In this document: positions 15,764 to 23,823 of the stretch, piece after piece
Layout: each line of letters opens with the position of its first letter
Numbering within the stretch: the first letter of the stretch is position 1
Assembly (NCBI RefSeq): GCF_008017825.1
Contig: NZ_VRLS01000026.1
Location: forward strand, 62,001 to 126,000
From: Mesonia sp008017825
GTDB taxonomy: Bacteria; Bacteroidota; Bacteroidia; Flavobacteriales; Flavobacteriaceae
Length of the DNA: 64,000 nucleotides
Direction: 5' to 3'
Position numbers and translations under genes: made by a program
Notes under the pieces: generated by a model
Told to the model about the DNA's origin: nothing
The model's database searches: none
The model's input: only the letters and a program-made list of their open reading frames with translations

Positions 15764-16528
15764 TTACACTTGTAAATACTTTTCACTTAAATATTTCCAA
15801 TAACGTATAGGAACGTGTTGCTGGTGTAGTTTTTTATTAATTCTAGAGCTAATGGTAGCGCTTTTAAAGTAATTTTTCCAAAGCTGTTGAAAGTGTAATT
15901 CCTCAGGTTTGAAAAATTCTTCAGAGGAAGAGAGAATATTAGTAGGTAGATCTAAACTTATAATTTCTGTTTTATGAAGATCATAAAAAATACCATAATT
16001 TCTTTTTAAATCGTAAATACACCATTTTTGATCGGCATAACGTTTTCTAAAATGCGCTTCATTTAATGGAAGTACATTAAAATCTGGCGCTACTGTCGCA
16101 AAGTAAATATTATCTTTTGTAAGCCTAAATCGAACAAAAGCATCCATCCGGTGTTTTTCTCTGCCAATTTTTTTTACGATTTGAGAGATTTCTAATACAT
16201 ACTTATTAGCATAATCTTTAGCTACACTTCTTTTTTCCGTAAAGAGATATTGAGTATAATTGAGAATCAAATCCTCCACACCATTTAATTCACTTAAAAA
16301 TGCACGATAAATTTGCGAAAAGTCTAAAGCAGATCCCATTTTTATAATTCCCTTCTGTAATCTTGTAGATTTCTCTTGTTGGGTAATCACTTCAATTTCT
16401 TTATTGAAAAAGCCTTTTTCATAAGTTGAGATTTTACAAATAGAAACCTTATCAAGTTTATATTCATAAACTTCAAAAATACTGGTGAGTAAACCTTCAA
16501 AAGAACCATCATATAAAAAATAAGTCAT
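15764..16528 (-). CDS. TIGR03915-type (DUF4130) DNA metabolism protein
   Basis: 254 residues opening MTYFLYDGSFEGLLTSIFE, the hallmark of the TIGR03915 family. That family is always found, as far as I recall, beside a TIGR03916 radical-SAM protein; here the partner is 3 bp upstream. The central part holds the DUF4130 pattern RMDAFVRFR, with a YADQKWCIYDLKRNYGIFYD segment. In other bacteria the domain is also fused to uracil-DNA glycosylase-like proteins, which is why a DNA metabolism role is assumed. No reaction has been shown. It is the second gene of the operon controlled, I infer, by the divergent repressor. Confidence 0.85.
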   Translation of the reverse strand: MTYFLYDGSFEGLLTSIFEVYEYKLDKVSICKISTYEKGFFNKEIEVITQQEKSTRLQKGIIKMGSALDFSQIYRAFLSELNGVEDLILNYTQYLFTEKRSVAKDYANKYVLEISQIVKKIGREKHRMDAFVRFRLTKDNIYFATVAPDFNVLPLNEAHFRKRYADQKWCIYDLKRNYGIFYDLHKTEIISLDLPTNILSSSEEFFKPEELHFQQLWKNYFKSATISSRINKKLHQQHVPIRYWKYLSEKYLQV

Positions 16529-16531
16529 CTT

Positions 16532-17794
16532 TTATCCAAATAAATTAAGTTGTTGAGACAGCGTATTTTTATATTTTGTCTGACTAGTCGATAAGATTTT
16601 ATATTTAATTTGTGCAGGCGTGTAATCTTTAGTTTCAAAATTTCTAGAATTGCAAGTAATAAAGTATTTGGCACGGTTAAGTGCTACGCCCATTTTATGA
16701 AGATGTTCCCAATTGAGTTTTCTATATTTCCTTCCGTGAAGGATTTTATAAACCGATTTCATCCCCAAACCAGGTACTCTAGCTAGAAGTTGTTTATCAG
16801 CTTTATTAATGTCTATAGGAAAATGATGTAAATTTCGTAGAGCCCAACTTAGTTTAGGATCAATATCACTATCTAAATTAGGATGATTTTTATTTAATAA
16901 TTCTTCGATTGAAAAACCATAAAACCGCAATAGCCAATCAGTTTGATAAAGCCTATTTTCGCGCAACATAGGGACTTCTGTTCCAATTGCAGGAAGTCGA
17001 GAATCATAAGAAATTGGAATGTATCCTGAATAATACACCCGTTTCATATTATATTTTTTATATAAGTATGTGGCCGTATACATAACCTCTGCATCGGTTT
17101 CATTGGTTGCACCAACGATCATTTGCGTGCTTTGTCCTGCGGGTGCATATTTAGGTGTCGATTTAATTAACTTTCGCTCAGATTTATATTTCTGAATTTC
17201 ATTTTTCACCTTATTCATAGGTTGCAAGAAATCCTTTCTATTCTTATCGGGAGCCAAGAGTTTTAATCCTTCTTTAGTGGGGATCTCTATATTTACGGAA
17301 AGCCTATCGGCATATAATCCAGCTTCGTACATAAGCTCATCACTTGCACCAGGAATAGATTTTAAGTGGATATATCCATTAAAGTTTTCTTCAAGACGAA
17401 GCTTTTTCGCTACTTGAATAAGGCGTTCCATAGTATGATCTGGACTTTTAAAAATACCGGAACTTAAAAACAAACCTTCAATGTAATTTCTGCGATAAAA
17501 ATTGATTGTAAGATCAACCACCTCTTGAACTTTAAAGGCAGCTCTTTTAATATCATTACTTACACGAGTTACACAGTATGCACAATCATAAATACAATAA
17601 TTGGTTAGTAATATTTTAAGTAAAGAAACACAACGACCATCGGGAGTGTAACTATGACAAATCCCCATACCTTCAGCATTTCCTAAACCATTTGTTTTAT
17701 TTTTTCTATTGCTACCACTACTTGAGCAAGAAACATCATACTTTGCAGCATCTGCAAGAATGTTTAACTTATCTTTAATTCTCTCATAATTCAT
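16532..17794 (-). CDS. TIGR03916 radical-SAM putative DNA modification/repair protein
   Basis: 420 residues. A radical-SAM cluster motif CIYDCAYC (Cys67, Cys71, Cys74) follows an N-terminal region with Cys23, Cys46 and Cys55. The C-terminal part holds a helix-hairpin-helix DNA-binding segment (about 328-358, with LLARVPGLGMKSVYKIL). The protein ends QLNLFG (Q415-G420), which matches the sliding-clamp binding pentapeptide of Y-family polymerases. Together this suggests a 4Fe-4S radical enzyme that acts on DNA and is recruited by the replication clamp. The family is labelled only as putative DNA modification/repair. It is first in the operon, with a minus-strand -7 box 15 bp upstream and a repressor gene divergent from it. 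Confidence 0.9.
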   Translation of the reverse strand: MNYERIKDKLNILADAAKYDVSCSSSGSNRKNKTNGLGNAEGMGICHSYTPDGRCVSLLKILLTNYCIYDCAYCVTRVSNDIKRAAFKVQEVVDLTINFYRRNYIEGLFLSSGIFKSPDHTMERLIQVAKKLRLEENFNGYIHLKSIPGASDELMYEAGLYADRLSVNIEIPTKEGLKLLAPDKNRKDFLQPMNKVKNEIQKYKSERKLIKSTPKYAPAGQSTQMIVGATNETDAEVMYTATYLYKKYNMKRVYYSGYIPISYDSRLPAIGTEVPMLRENRLYQTDWLLRFYGFSIEELLNKNHPNLDSDIDPKLSWALRNLHHFPIDINKADKQLLARVPGLGMKSVYKILHGRKYRKLNWEHLHKMGVALNRAKYFITCNSRNFETKDYTPAQIKYKILSTSQTKYKNTLSQQLNLFG

Positions 17795-17808
17795 TTTAGG
17801 AATTTTTA

Positions 17809-17816
17809 CAAAAATA
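17809..17816 (-). promoter_or_regulatory. -7 box of the radical-SAM operon
   Basis: Minus strand TATTTTTG, a perfect -7 box 15 bp from the ATG at 17794. No clear TTG is seen at -33. The operator palindrome lies 38 bp further upstream. Confidence 0.6.
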
Positions 17817-17853
17817 TGGAGATATTCTTATATTTAGGAAATAATACTATTTA

Positions 17854-17867
17854 ATATTGGACAATAT
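17854..17867. promoter_or_regulatory. Candidate operator ATATTGGACAATAT
   Basis: An exact inverted repeat, ATATTG-GA-CAATAT, in the 97-bp divergent region. It contains the TTG that serves as -33 element for the repressor promoter (21 bp from TATATTTG). A wider TTAGGA...TCCTAA pair at 17835-17871 encloses it. Binding here by the divergent S24 repressor would block its own promoter and could reach the radical-SAM promoter. Confidence 0.55.
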
Positions 17868-17880
17868 CCTAAAATGTTTA

Positions 17881-17888
17881 TATATTTG
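17881..17888 (+). promoter_or_regulatory. -7 box of the repressor gene
   Basis: TATATTTG, a perfect -7 box ending 3 bp before the ATG at 17892. Transcription would begin at or very near the start codon, giving a leaderless or nearly leaderless message, and it excludes the ATG at 17874. Confidence 0.55.
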
Positions 17889-17891
17889 AGT

Positions 17892-18653
17892 ATGGAAACA
17901 ACTATCGAGATAAAAAGATTTAAAGAGGTTAGGGAGGAGAACCAATATACTCAAACCGAGTTTGCGGAGCTTTTAGGAGTAAAAAGTTCTACAGCAGATA
18001 TTGAACGCGGGAGAACTAAACTCTCTGGAACCGTTGTAATGGAGTTGTTAAAGCATTTTGGAATTAATCCGCTTTGGTTATTCGGTGAGAGTAACCAAAA
18101 GTTACTTCCTTTACACCAAGTTGATACCATGCCTAAAGTAATTACATTAAATTCTGAAGAGAATGAAAATATTCTCATGGTTAATCAGAAAGCTGCAGCA
18201 GGTTACCCTCAAAACGTGCAAGATGTAGATTGGTATAGAAATTTACCAGCTTTTGATATTCCTTTACCGCAGTTTAGAAATGCTACTTATAGAGGTTTTC
18301 AGGTAGAAGGAGATAGTATGTTACCAAACTTGAGACCAGAAGAATGGGTATTAGCAAAAGCCATTTCTAGCATTACCGAAGCGAGTGATCATAAAATATA
18401 TGTGGTAGTCATGTATGATACCGTAGTGGTGAAGAAACTACATAAATTAGGAGATCCTTCCAAAATTAGATTAGTTTCTTTGAATAAAGAATATCCTCCT
18501 TTTGATGTATTAATTTCAAATATTCAAGAGCTATGGCAAGTGAATAGTAAATTGACCTTTAGTCTAGATGAAAATTCAGAAAATAGCATGTTAAGACAAC
18601 TACAAGAATCTATGGATGATTTAAAACGACAATTGGGTCAATTAAAGAAATAA
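17892..18653 (+). CDS. Self-cleaving XRE/S24 (LexA- or cI-like) repressor
   Basis: 253 residues. An N-terminal XRE helix-turn-helix (about 7-62, with YTQTEFAELLGVKSSTADIE) joins a C-terminal S24 peptidase fold. The autocleavage elements are intact: Ala103-Gly104 in KAAAGYP, nucleophile Ser142 in VEGDSMLPNL, and Lys181 in VVVKKLHKL. LexA and cI relatives are cleaved when RecA is activated, which releases their targets. A C-terminal coiled-coil-like tail (about 225-253) is extra. No phage genes surround it. The promoter layout suggests autorepression and control of the adjacent radical-SAM/TIGR03915 operon. The start at 17892 was chosen because the -7 box lies between it and the upstream ATG. 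Confidence 0.85.
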   Translation: METTIEIKRFKEVREENQYTQTEFAELLGVKSSTADIERGRTKLSGTVVMELLKHFGINPLWLFGESNQKLLPLHQVDTMPKVITLNSEENENILMVNQKAAAGYPQNVQDVDWYRNLPAFDIPLPQFRNATYRGFQVEGDSMLPNLRPEEWVLAKAISSITEASDHKIYVVVMYDTVVVKKLHKLGDPSKIRLVSLNKEYPPFDVLISNIQELWQVNSKLTFSLDENSENSMLRQLQESMDDLKRQLGQLKK

Positions 18654-18691
18654 AAAAAAAGGCGATGGAATTTTACTGCTTTTTTCTTGAT

Positions 18692-19921
18692 TTATAAAAA
18701 ATTATAGCTTAAGATTAGAGAGAATTGATTATACTTTGCAGATATTTCTGAATAATTTAAGAGTTCTCTATTACTATAATTTATTTCTAATGCTATTTTC
18801 CTATTAAAATTAAAACCAACTCCTGCTGCTAAATTGTTTGTTGATTTATATATTGAGAAATTTCTGCTGTGTTGAATTTCTAAATTAGAATTAGATGCTG
18901 AAAACTGTTGATAAAAGGTTCCATTTATAAAAATACTTGATTTGTTATTTATAAAGAAATAATATCTTAATCCTGCTTGAAGACCTAAAGAATTATAGGT
19001 TATTTCAATATTTTGGCTATTATCTATATATGTATAATCATTATTATCTTTAAGAAAAATTCGAGAGTCATATTGAGAATAGCTTGGCTCTATAATGATT
19101 CCCCATTTATTATTATTAAATGGTAAAATATATTCCAATTCAAACCCTATTCTATAGCCGATTTCAGTATCGAATTTTGCGTTTAAATCATCAATATAAG
19201 TAAAATCAATAGAGGAGTATGTTAGTCCAGGTCTAATGGATAATGCAATATTATGAGAGTTCTTTTTATCCTCATAATAAGGATTATAATTTTCATCTTT
19301 ACATTTATTATAATCTTCAAAAACTCTTACAAGATTCTTTTTCTTATAAGATAAATTATTGACTCTATTCAAGTCAATAATTTTACATTTCAAATTATTT
19401 AATATCTGTTGTTTGAAATAATTGTTTTCTGCAACACTTGGGGTGCCATTGTTACTTTTTTTGATGATGTATTCTTTGAATACTAATTGAGTAATAGTAT
19501 TAGTAGAAGTTTTAAAAAAATATTTGTTTTTAAAATTTGTACTATTATTAGAATATAAGTTGGCGTCTCCTTCAACCAATAATTCTAAAAATACAGTTTT
19601 TTCATTATAATGTGGATTCCTGTCAGTATTTAAATTTTTTAATTGAGTTTTGGAAGTATCAATTTTCACAGTGAACTTTTCAAAAACTTTTGAATTTTCA
19701 AAAGCAAATAATTTAGAGTTTTTAATAGAAATAATTTTTTCTTTTGAATTGAAAGACGATTTAAAACTAAAAGATTCAGGAGTATATTTCCAGTCTTTAT
19801 TTTCAATATATCCCTCTACCTTTTCACCATTATTAGTGAGGTAGTAGCCTTTTTCATATTGAATTTGAGCAAATAATATAGTGTGAAAAGTAAGGAATAG
19901 AAGAAGTAAAATTTGTTTCAT
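18692..19921 (-). CDS. Outer-membrane beta-barrel protein, family not recognised
   Basis: 409 residues from ATG 19921, which gives a clean signal peptide (MKQILLLLFLTFHTILFAQ). The N-terminal half (about 20-205) is a soluble domain starting YEKGYYLTNNGEKVEGYIEN. The C-terminal half alternates polar and hydrophobic residues in strands, as in an OmpA/PorT-like barrel, and ends YNFL with a terminal aromatic pair. It is rich in Asn, Lys and Ile codons and has no enzymatic motif. It lies 39 bp downstream of a decayed TPR gene on the same strand. An in-frame ATG 36 bp upstream would spoil the signal peptide. Confidence 0.75.
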   Translation of the reverse strand: MKQILLLLFLTFHTILFAQIQYEKGYYLTNNGEKVEGYIENKDWKYTPESFSFKSSFNSKEKIISIKNSKLFAFENSKVFEKFTVKIDTSKTQLKNLNTDRNPHYNEKTVFLELLVEGDANLYSNNSTNFKNKYFFKTSTNTITQLVFKEYIIKKSNNGTPSVAENNYFKQQILNNLKCKIIDLNRVNNLSYKKKNLVRVFEDYNKCKDENYNPYYEDKKNSHNIALSIRPGLTYSSIDFTYIDDLNAKFDTEIGYRIGFELEYILPFNNNKWGIIIEPSYSQYDSRIFLKDNNDYTYIDNSQNIEITYNSLGLQAGLRYYFFINNKSSIFINGTFYQQFSASNSNLEIQHSRNFSIYKSTNNLAAGVGFNFNRKIALEINYSNRELLNYSEISAKYNQFSLILSYNFL

Positions 19922-19960
19922 GTTATGATTTTGGAATGAGTTTTCAATAATAATCAATAT

Positions 19961-20665
19961 TTAATTATTACAAAACTTTTTTATAGTGTCGTAAGCATCT
20001 AAATCTTCTAGTTTACAAGATTTACTCCAATCTTTACATGCATCATTTCTCTTATTCAACATTAGATAATGAAATCCTCTTTTGCTATAGAGCTCAGGAT
20101 TTTCTGAATCTATAAGTAAAGCTTGATTATAACCCTTTATTGATTTTTCAAATCTAGAAAGCATTCTTTGGCAATATCCCTTGTCAATATAATTTCTTAT
20201 AAAAGATTTGAAGAATTGTAATCATTAATTGCGCTCTATAATTTTCCAACTTTTTTTAAATAACTTCTATTATAATAGGCAATGTAAGATGTATTATCTA
20301 GAGAAATACTTTTATTATAGTCTTTCATTGCACCAGATATATCCCTCAATTTTGAATTTTACATTAGCTCTATTTAAATATGCAATAGCGTAAGATGAAT
20401 CTAATACTATGGCTTGGTCGTAATCTCTTAAAGCTCTATGATACTTTTTTTGTTCATTATACTCAACAGCTCTTTGGTTATACGTTTCTTTTATAAAAGG
20501 ATTTGCCTATATAGGTTGAGTGTAAGATGAAATAGCTAAAATGATATTTTTTTGTTGGAATGCTTTTAGTCCCTCGTTATAATAATCAATAACAGGTTGA
20601 GCTTGACTCCCAAAAGAGAAAATTGTAAGAATTATAAAAAAGAAATTCTTATAATTTCTATGCAT
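19961..20665 (-). pseudogene. Decayed tetratricopeptide-repeat gene
   Basis: Reading from ATG 20665, the frame gives a signal peptide (MHRNYKNFFFIILTIFSF, then GSQAQ) and TPR-like text (YYNEGLKAFQQKNIILAI). It meets an in-frame TAG (TQPI-stop) near 20507 and then continues in the same frame with AVEYNEQKKYHRALRDYDQA and SSYAIAYLNRANVKF. A frameshift near 20341 moves the homology to another frame (SGAMKDYNKSISLDNTSYIA), which meets a second TAG. The tail is open again as a 67-codon fragment ending CNN. At least two stops and two frame changes make this a pseudogene of a periplasmic TPR protein. Its ATG overlaps the stop of the glycosyltransferase gene. Confidence 0.8.
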
Positions 20666-21836
20666 GAAAAGTTTTCCAGTTTGCATATTTTTTCTTGTTT
20701 ATATAATTTGTAAATAAATTAATATAAGCAGAGGTGATGCTTTCGAGAGTATTTTGTGAGGCTGTTGCATAATTCTTTTTAGCAAGTTTTAGGGTGTAAT
20801 TTTCACTATTGTAAATAGTAGAAATTCCCTTGCCTAAAGAAATTTCGTTTTTTGGGGAGAAAAAATGAGCAGCATAGCCTTCTTCTCTAATTTTAGAGCT
20901 TATATTATTTTCATTAGGAACAATTATAGGTTTACCAATTAGACTTGCATTTTGTAATATATCTTTATCATTCAAAATATCTGAAGTAGTGAATAAAGTC
21001 ATACTTCCATTTTTAATGTATTCAAAATAATTGCTAGTAAAATAATTGACAAACTTTATATTTTGGGGGATATCATTTAAATTTATGAATTCTTCAAGGT
21101 CAAAATAATCGGGATTCGTATTTAGTGCGATTTCAATACTTTCTTCATTGATTTTTTTTACAGTACGAAGTAAAAATGAAAGCTCTTGATTAGGATTCGA
21201 ACCTAAATATGTATTTATTTTTAATAAATTTCTATCTGCATTTAAAAAGTTAGGTTGACTAACTCTTTCCGTCCTTACGTAAGGTGAATGCTTTGCAGGA
21301 TACTTAGGGTATTCTTTATTAAAACTTTTAAAGTCTTTAAAGTTAGGTAAGGTAACTAAGTTAAACTTTGGTAAGATTTTAAAGATGATATATTTTTTTA
21401 CTTTAAAAACCTTATTATTAAAATAATCACCAGAAAATGTTGTGCGATTTAGCTCTAGCTTATCAAGATAATTATTTAAGAATAAAATGGAAGGTGTTTT
21501 TCTTAACGAAAAGAAACTAGGAATTAAAAATTTAAAAAGAGAAACCCCACTTTTTTTAGACTTATCAGTAAAGTCAACATTAAAGAAAATAGCATCGGGC
21601 TTTTCTTTATAAATCATTTTTAAAACTTTATAAGAATTTTTGAAACCTTGAAAACTAGCTTTTGGTATAATTTTCAAGTTGTTTTCAGATAAACTTATAG
21701 GAAATTTAGAATTAGTAATTACAACCGTTTCTTTTACATCGCTCGCATTTTGAAAATGATGGATGATGCTTTCTCCAAATTTTTTTGAAATTGGGTTTTG
21801 TCTTTTAGAAAAAATGGAAACGATTACTAACTTCAT
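20658..21836 (-). CDS. GT-B-like glycosyltransferase
   Basis: 392 residues starting MKLVIVSIFSKRQNPISKKF, as in family 4 glycosyltransferases. The C-terminal half carries the nucleotide-sugar side: INTYLGSNPNQ, then KFVNYF, a DIL..ASLIGKPIIVPNENN acceptor/donor loop and an EEGYAAHFF segment. The usual E-x7-E motif is weak, so assignment is to the fold only. The sugar and acceptor are unknown. Low GC and AT-rich codons resemble the surface-glycan genes at 31.7-40.3 kb, but the gene is isolated here, beside a decayed TPR gene and a barrel. It starts 135 bp from the tmRNA gene. Confidence 0.65.
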   Translation of the reverse strand: MKLVIVSIFSKRQNPISKKFGESIIHHFQNASDVKETVVITNSKFPISLSENNLKIIPKASFQGFKNSYKVLKMIYKEKPDAIFFNVDFTDKSKKSGVSLFKFLIPSFFSLRKTPSILFLNNYLDKLELNRTTFSGDYFNNKVFKVKKYIIFKILPKFNLVTLPNFKDFKSFNKEYPKYPAKHSPYVRTERVSQPNFLNADRNLLKINTYLGSNPNQELSFLLRTVKKINEESIEIALNTNPDYFDLEEFINLNDIPQNIKFVNYFTSNYFEYIKNGSMTLFTTSDILNDKDILQNASLIGKPIIVPNENNISSKIREEGYAAHFFSPKNEISLGKGISTIYNSENYTLKLAKKNYATASQNTLESITSAYINLFTNYINKKKYANWKTFHA

Positions 21837-21931
21837 CTACTCAACTTTGCATTAAAAAATTACTGGGGGATGAGAATCAAAAAATAATATAGTAATATTT
21901 AATGAATTTTCAATCATAAAAAGTAGCTTAA

Positions 21932-21962
21932 AAACAAAAAAACCCGTTTAAAAAACGGGTTT
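21932..21962 (-). terminator. Terminator of tmRNA
   Basis: On the minus strand AAACCCGTTT and AAACGGGTTT form a stem with a T-only loop followed by a T-rich run. It lies 13 nt beyond the mature tmRNA 3' end. Confidence 0.85.
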
Positions 21963-21974
21963 CAGTTAAATTTG

Positions 21975-22371
21975 TGGAGTCGGGGAGACTCGAACTCCCG
22001 TCCAAACAAGCAATTCAATAGCTTTCTACACGCTTATCTCTCGTTTATTTTTCGATATGCAGCCGGCCGAAAGCCACCAACTACATACTTATTCTCAATT
22101 AAATTTTAAAACTGTATCAAGACCCTACAGTTTCTAGAGTTACTTTATCGGTGCCTCAATTGTGGTCGCCGTAAATCAAGGCTGCCACGAGACATCTTGG
22201 CTCCCTGTCTAACAGGGACTAAGGTATCCTACTATAATTCGGATTACGCAGCCAAGGCGTAGTTATTCTCGCCGTTTAAAAAAGTGTGAAATATGAGATT
22301 TACGAGCTGTATCCCAGCGCTCGACGTGCTTACCATTCAATTAGACTCGCTGTCAAAACCAAATCGACCCC
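21975..22371 (-). ncRNA. ssrA: Transfer-messenger RNA (tmRNA)
   Basis: Rescues stalled ribosomes and adds a degradation tag. The 397-nt RNA has acceptor halves GGGGUCG (5') and CGACUCC (3') that pair with one G-U, plus a T-arm GAGUUCGAGUCUC-like segment. The mRNA-like part is at 22273-22244 and encodes GENNYALAA then TAA. CCA is not encoded. No SmpB gene is in the window. A minus-strand -7 box TATATTTG lies about 175 bp upstream, with a REP-like repeat between, so a long 5' leader may be trimmed. Boundaries come from the acceptor pairing. Confidence 0.97.
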
Positions 22372-22409
22372 AAAAAATTTCGTGTAAACGAAAAAAAGAA
22401 TAATATTTT

Positions 22410-22507
22410 GGGCGTTCCGCTAGCTAAAAAAAGCTATCTGCTATATCTTTTTCAACTTCTGCCTAAGGGCAAAATCTTAAAAAGGATGCCGCTTCTATCC
22501 CTAACGC
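22410..22507. repeat. REP-like intergenic repeat, copy B
   Basis: It begins GGGCGTTCCGCTAGCT and ends with GATGCCGCTTCTATCCCTAA then CGC. It contains a local stem AGCTAAAAAAAGCT. It shares both ends with copy A at 5790-5856. It sits between the tmRNA gene and its likely promoter. Confidence 0.6.
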
Positions 22508-22547
22508 AATAATAAAATTCAAAGAACTACCTACAAAGTAAGGCTGG

Positions 22548-22555
22548 CAAATATA
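22548..22555 (-). promoter_or_regulatory. Possible tmRNA -7 box
   Basis: Minus-strand TATATTTG is a perfect box but lies 177 bp from the mature 5' end of tmRNA. On the plus strand a near-match TATATTTA at 22567-22574 could serve the gene starting at 22621. Confidence 0.35.
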
Positions 22556-22620
22556 CAATAAAATCATATATTTACGCATCAATTTGATGCAAGTTATAAC
22601 AACAAAAGCTATACCAGTTT

Positions 22621-23823
22621 ATGAAGATAGGAATCATTAAAGAAAGAAAAACACCACCAGATCGTAGAGTTGTTTTTTCACCCCAAAAACTATCGTTGCT
22701 TAAAAAACAATTTCCTACGTGTGAACTGGTAGTGGAGTCTTCCAATATTAGAATATTCCCAGACGAAGAATATGAAAAATTAGGTTTTCAAATTTCAGAA
22801 GATTTAAGTGATTGTGATATCCTCTTAGGTGTTAAAGAAGTGCCTATTGATTCTCTTATCCCTCATAAAAAATATTTCTTCTTTTCCCATACCATAAAAA
22901 AGCAACCTTATAATCGGCCACTTTTGCAAGCGGTATTAGAAAAAAATATAGAATTATACGACCATGAAGTAATTGTTGATGAGAATAATAGTCGTTTGAT
23001 TGGTTTTGGTAGATATGCAGGTATAGTAGGAGCTTATAATGGATTTAGAGGATTAGGACTTCGTGATAAGCTATTTGATTTACCTAAAGTCGAAAGTTTA
23101 CCAGATTATGAGGCAGTAGTAGAGAACCTTCAGCAAATAAAAATCCCTTCCATAAAAATAGCATTGAGTGGTTCTGGCAAAGTAGCCTATGGTGCTAAAG
23201 AGATTTTGGACCATCTTCATATCAAGAAAGTAAATATTCATGATTATTTAACCAAATCATTTGAAGAACCAGTTTATGCTATGATAGATGTCCTGGACTA
23301 CAATAAGAGAAAAGATGGTAAGCAGTTAGATAAGTATAATTTTTATAATTTCCCAGAAGCCTATGAATCAGACTTTATGCGTTTTGCAAAAGTTACCGAC
23401 TATTTTATAGCAGGACATTTTTATGGAGATAGAGCTCCTTATTTCTTTACAAAAGAAGACGTTAAAAAGAAAGAATTTAAGATCAACCTTATCGCTGATG
23501 TTAGTTGTGATATAGATGGTCCTATAGCTTCGACTATTAGACCTTCAACCATAGCTAATCCTTTTTATGGATATGATCCTCAAACTCAAAGTGAGGTTGA
23601 GTTTGATGCAGTAAATGCTATCACAGTAATGGCAGTAGATAATTTACCTTGTGAGTTACCTAAGGATGCTAGCGAGGGATTTGGAGATATGTTCTTAAAA
23701 CACGTGATACCTGCTTTTTTTAATGATGATAAAAACGGAATTTTAGATCGAGCTAGAATGACCTTTAATGGCGAACTTACTTCTCGATATTCTTATTTAA
23801 AAAACTACGTAAATGAAAAATAA
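22621..23823 (+). CDS. Saccharopine/alanine dehydrogenase-like NAD(P) oxidoreductase
   Basis: 400 residues. The N-terminal domain starts MKIGIIKERKTPPDRRVVFS, typical of the alanine dehydrogenase/transhydrogenase and saccharopine dehydrogenase (Lys1) group. A Rossmann segment IKIALSGSGKVAYGA lies near 176-190, followed by ISDVSCDIDGPI-like text (here IADVSCDIDGP) shared with Lys1-type enzymes. It probably oxidises an amino acid or saccharopine with NAD(P); substrate identity is not resolved. The final 11 bp overlap the next gene, an exported EEP-fold lipoprotein, so the two are translationally coupled. Confidence 0.75.
   Translation: MKIGIIKERKTPPDRRVVFSPQKLSLLKKQFPTCELVVESSNIRIFPDEEYEKLGFQISEDLSDCDILLGVKEVPIDSLIPHKKYFFFSHTIKKQPYNRPLLQAVLEKNIELYDHEVIVDENNSRLIGFGRYAGIVGAYNGFRGLGLRDKLFDLPKVESLPDYEAVVENLQQIKIPSIKIALSGSGKVAYGAKEILDHLHIKKVNIHDYLTKSFEEPVYAMIDVLDYNKRKDGKQLDKYNFYNFPEAYESDFMRFAKVTDYFIAGHFYGDRAPYFFTKEDVKKKEFKINLIADVSCDIDGPIASTIRPSTIANPFYGYDPQTQSEVEFDAVNAITVMAVDNLPCELPKDASEGFGDMFLKHVIPAFFNDDKNGILDRARMTFNGELTSRYSYLKNYVNEK

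Noticed and set aside
17892..18653. Prophage origin of the S24 repressor
   Set aside because: No integrase, structural or lysis genes are near; it pairs divergently with a chromosomal DNA-metabolism operon.
22372..22409. tmRNA promoter immediately upstream of the mature 5' end
   Set aside because: No CAAAnnTA (minus-strand TAnnTTTG) occurs there; the nearest perfect box is at 22548-22555.
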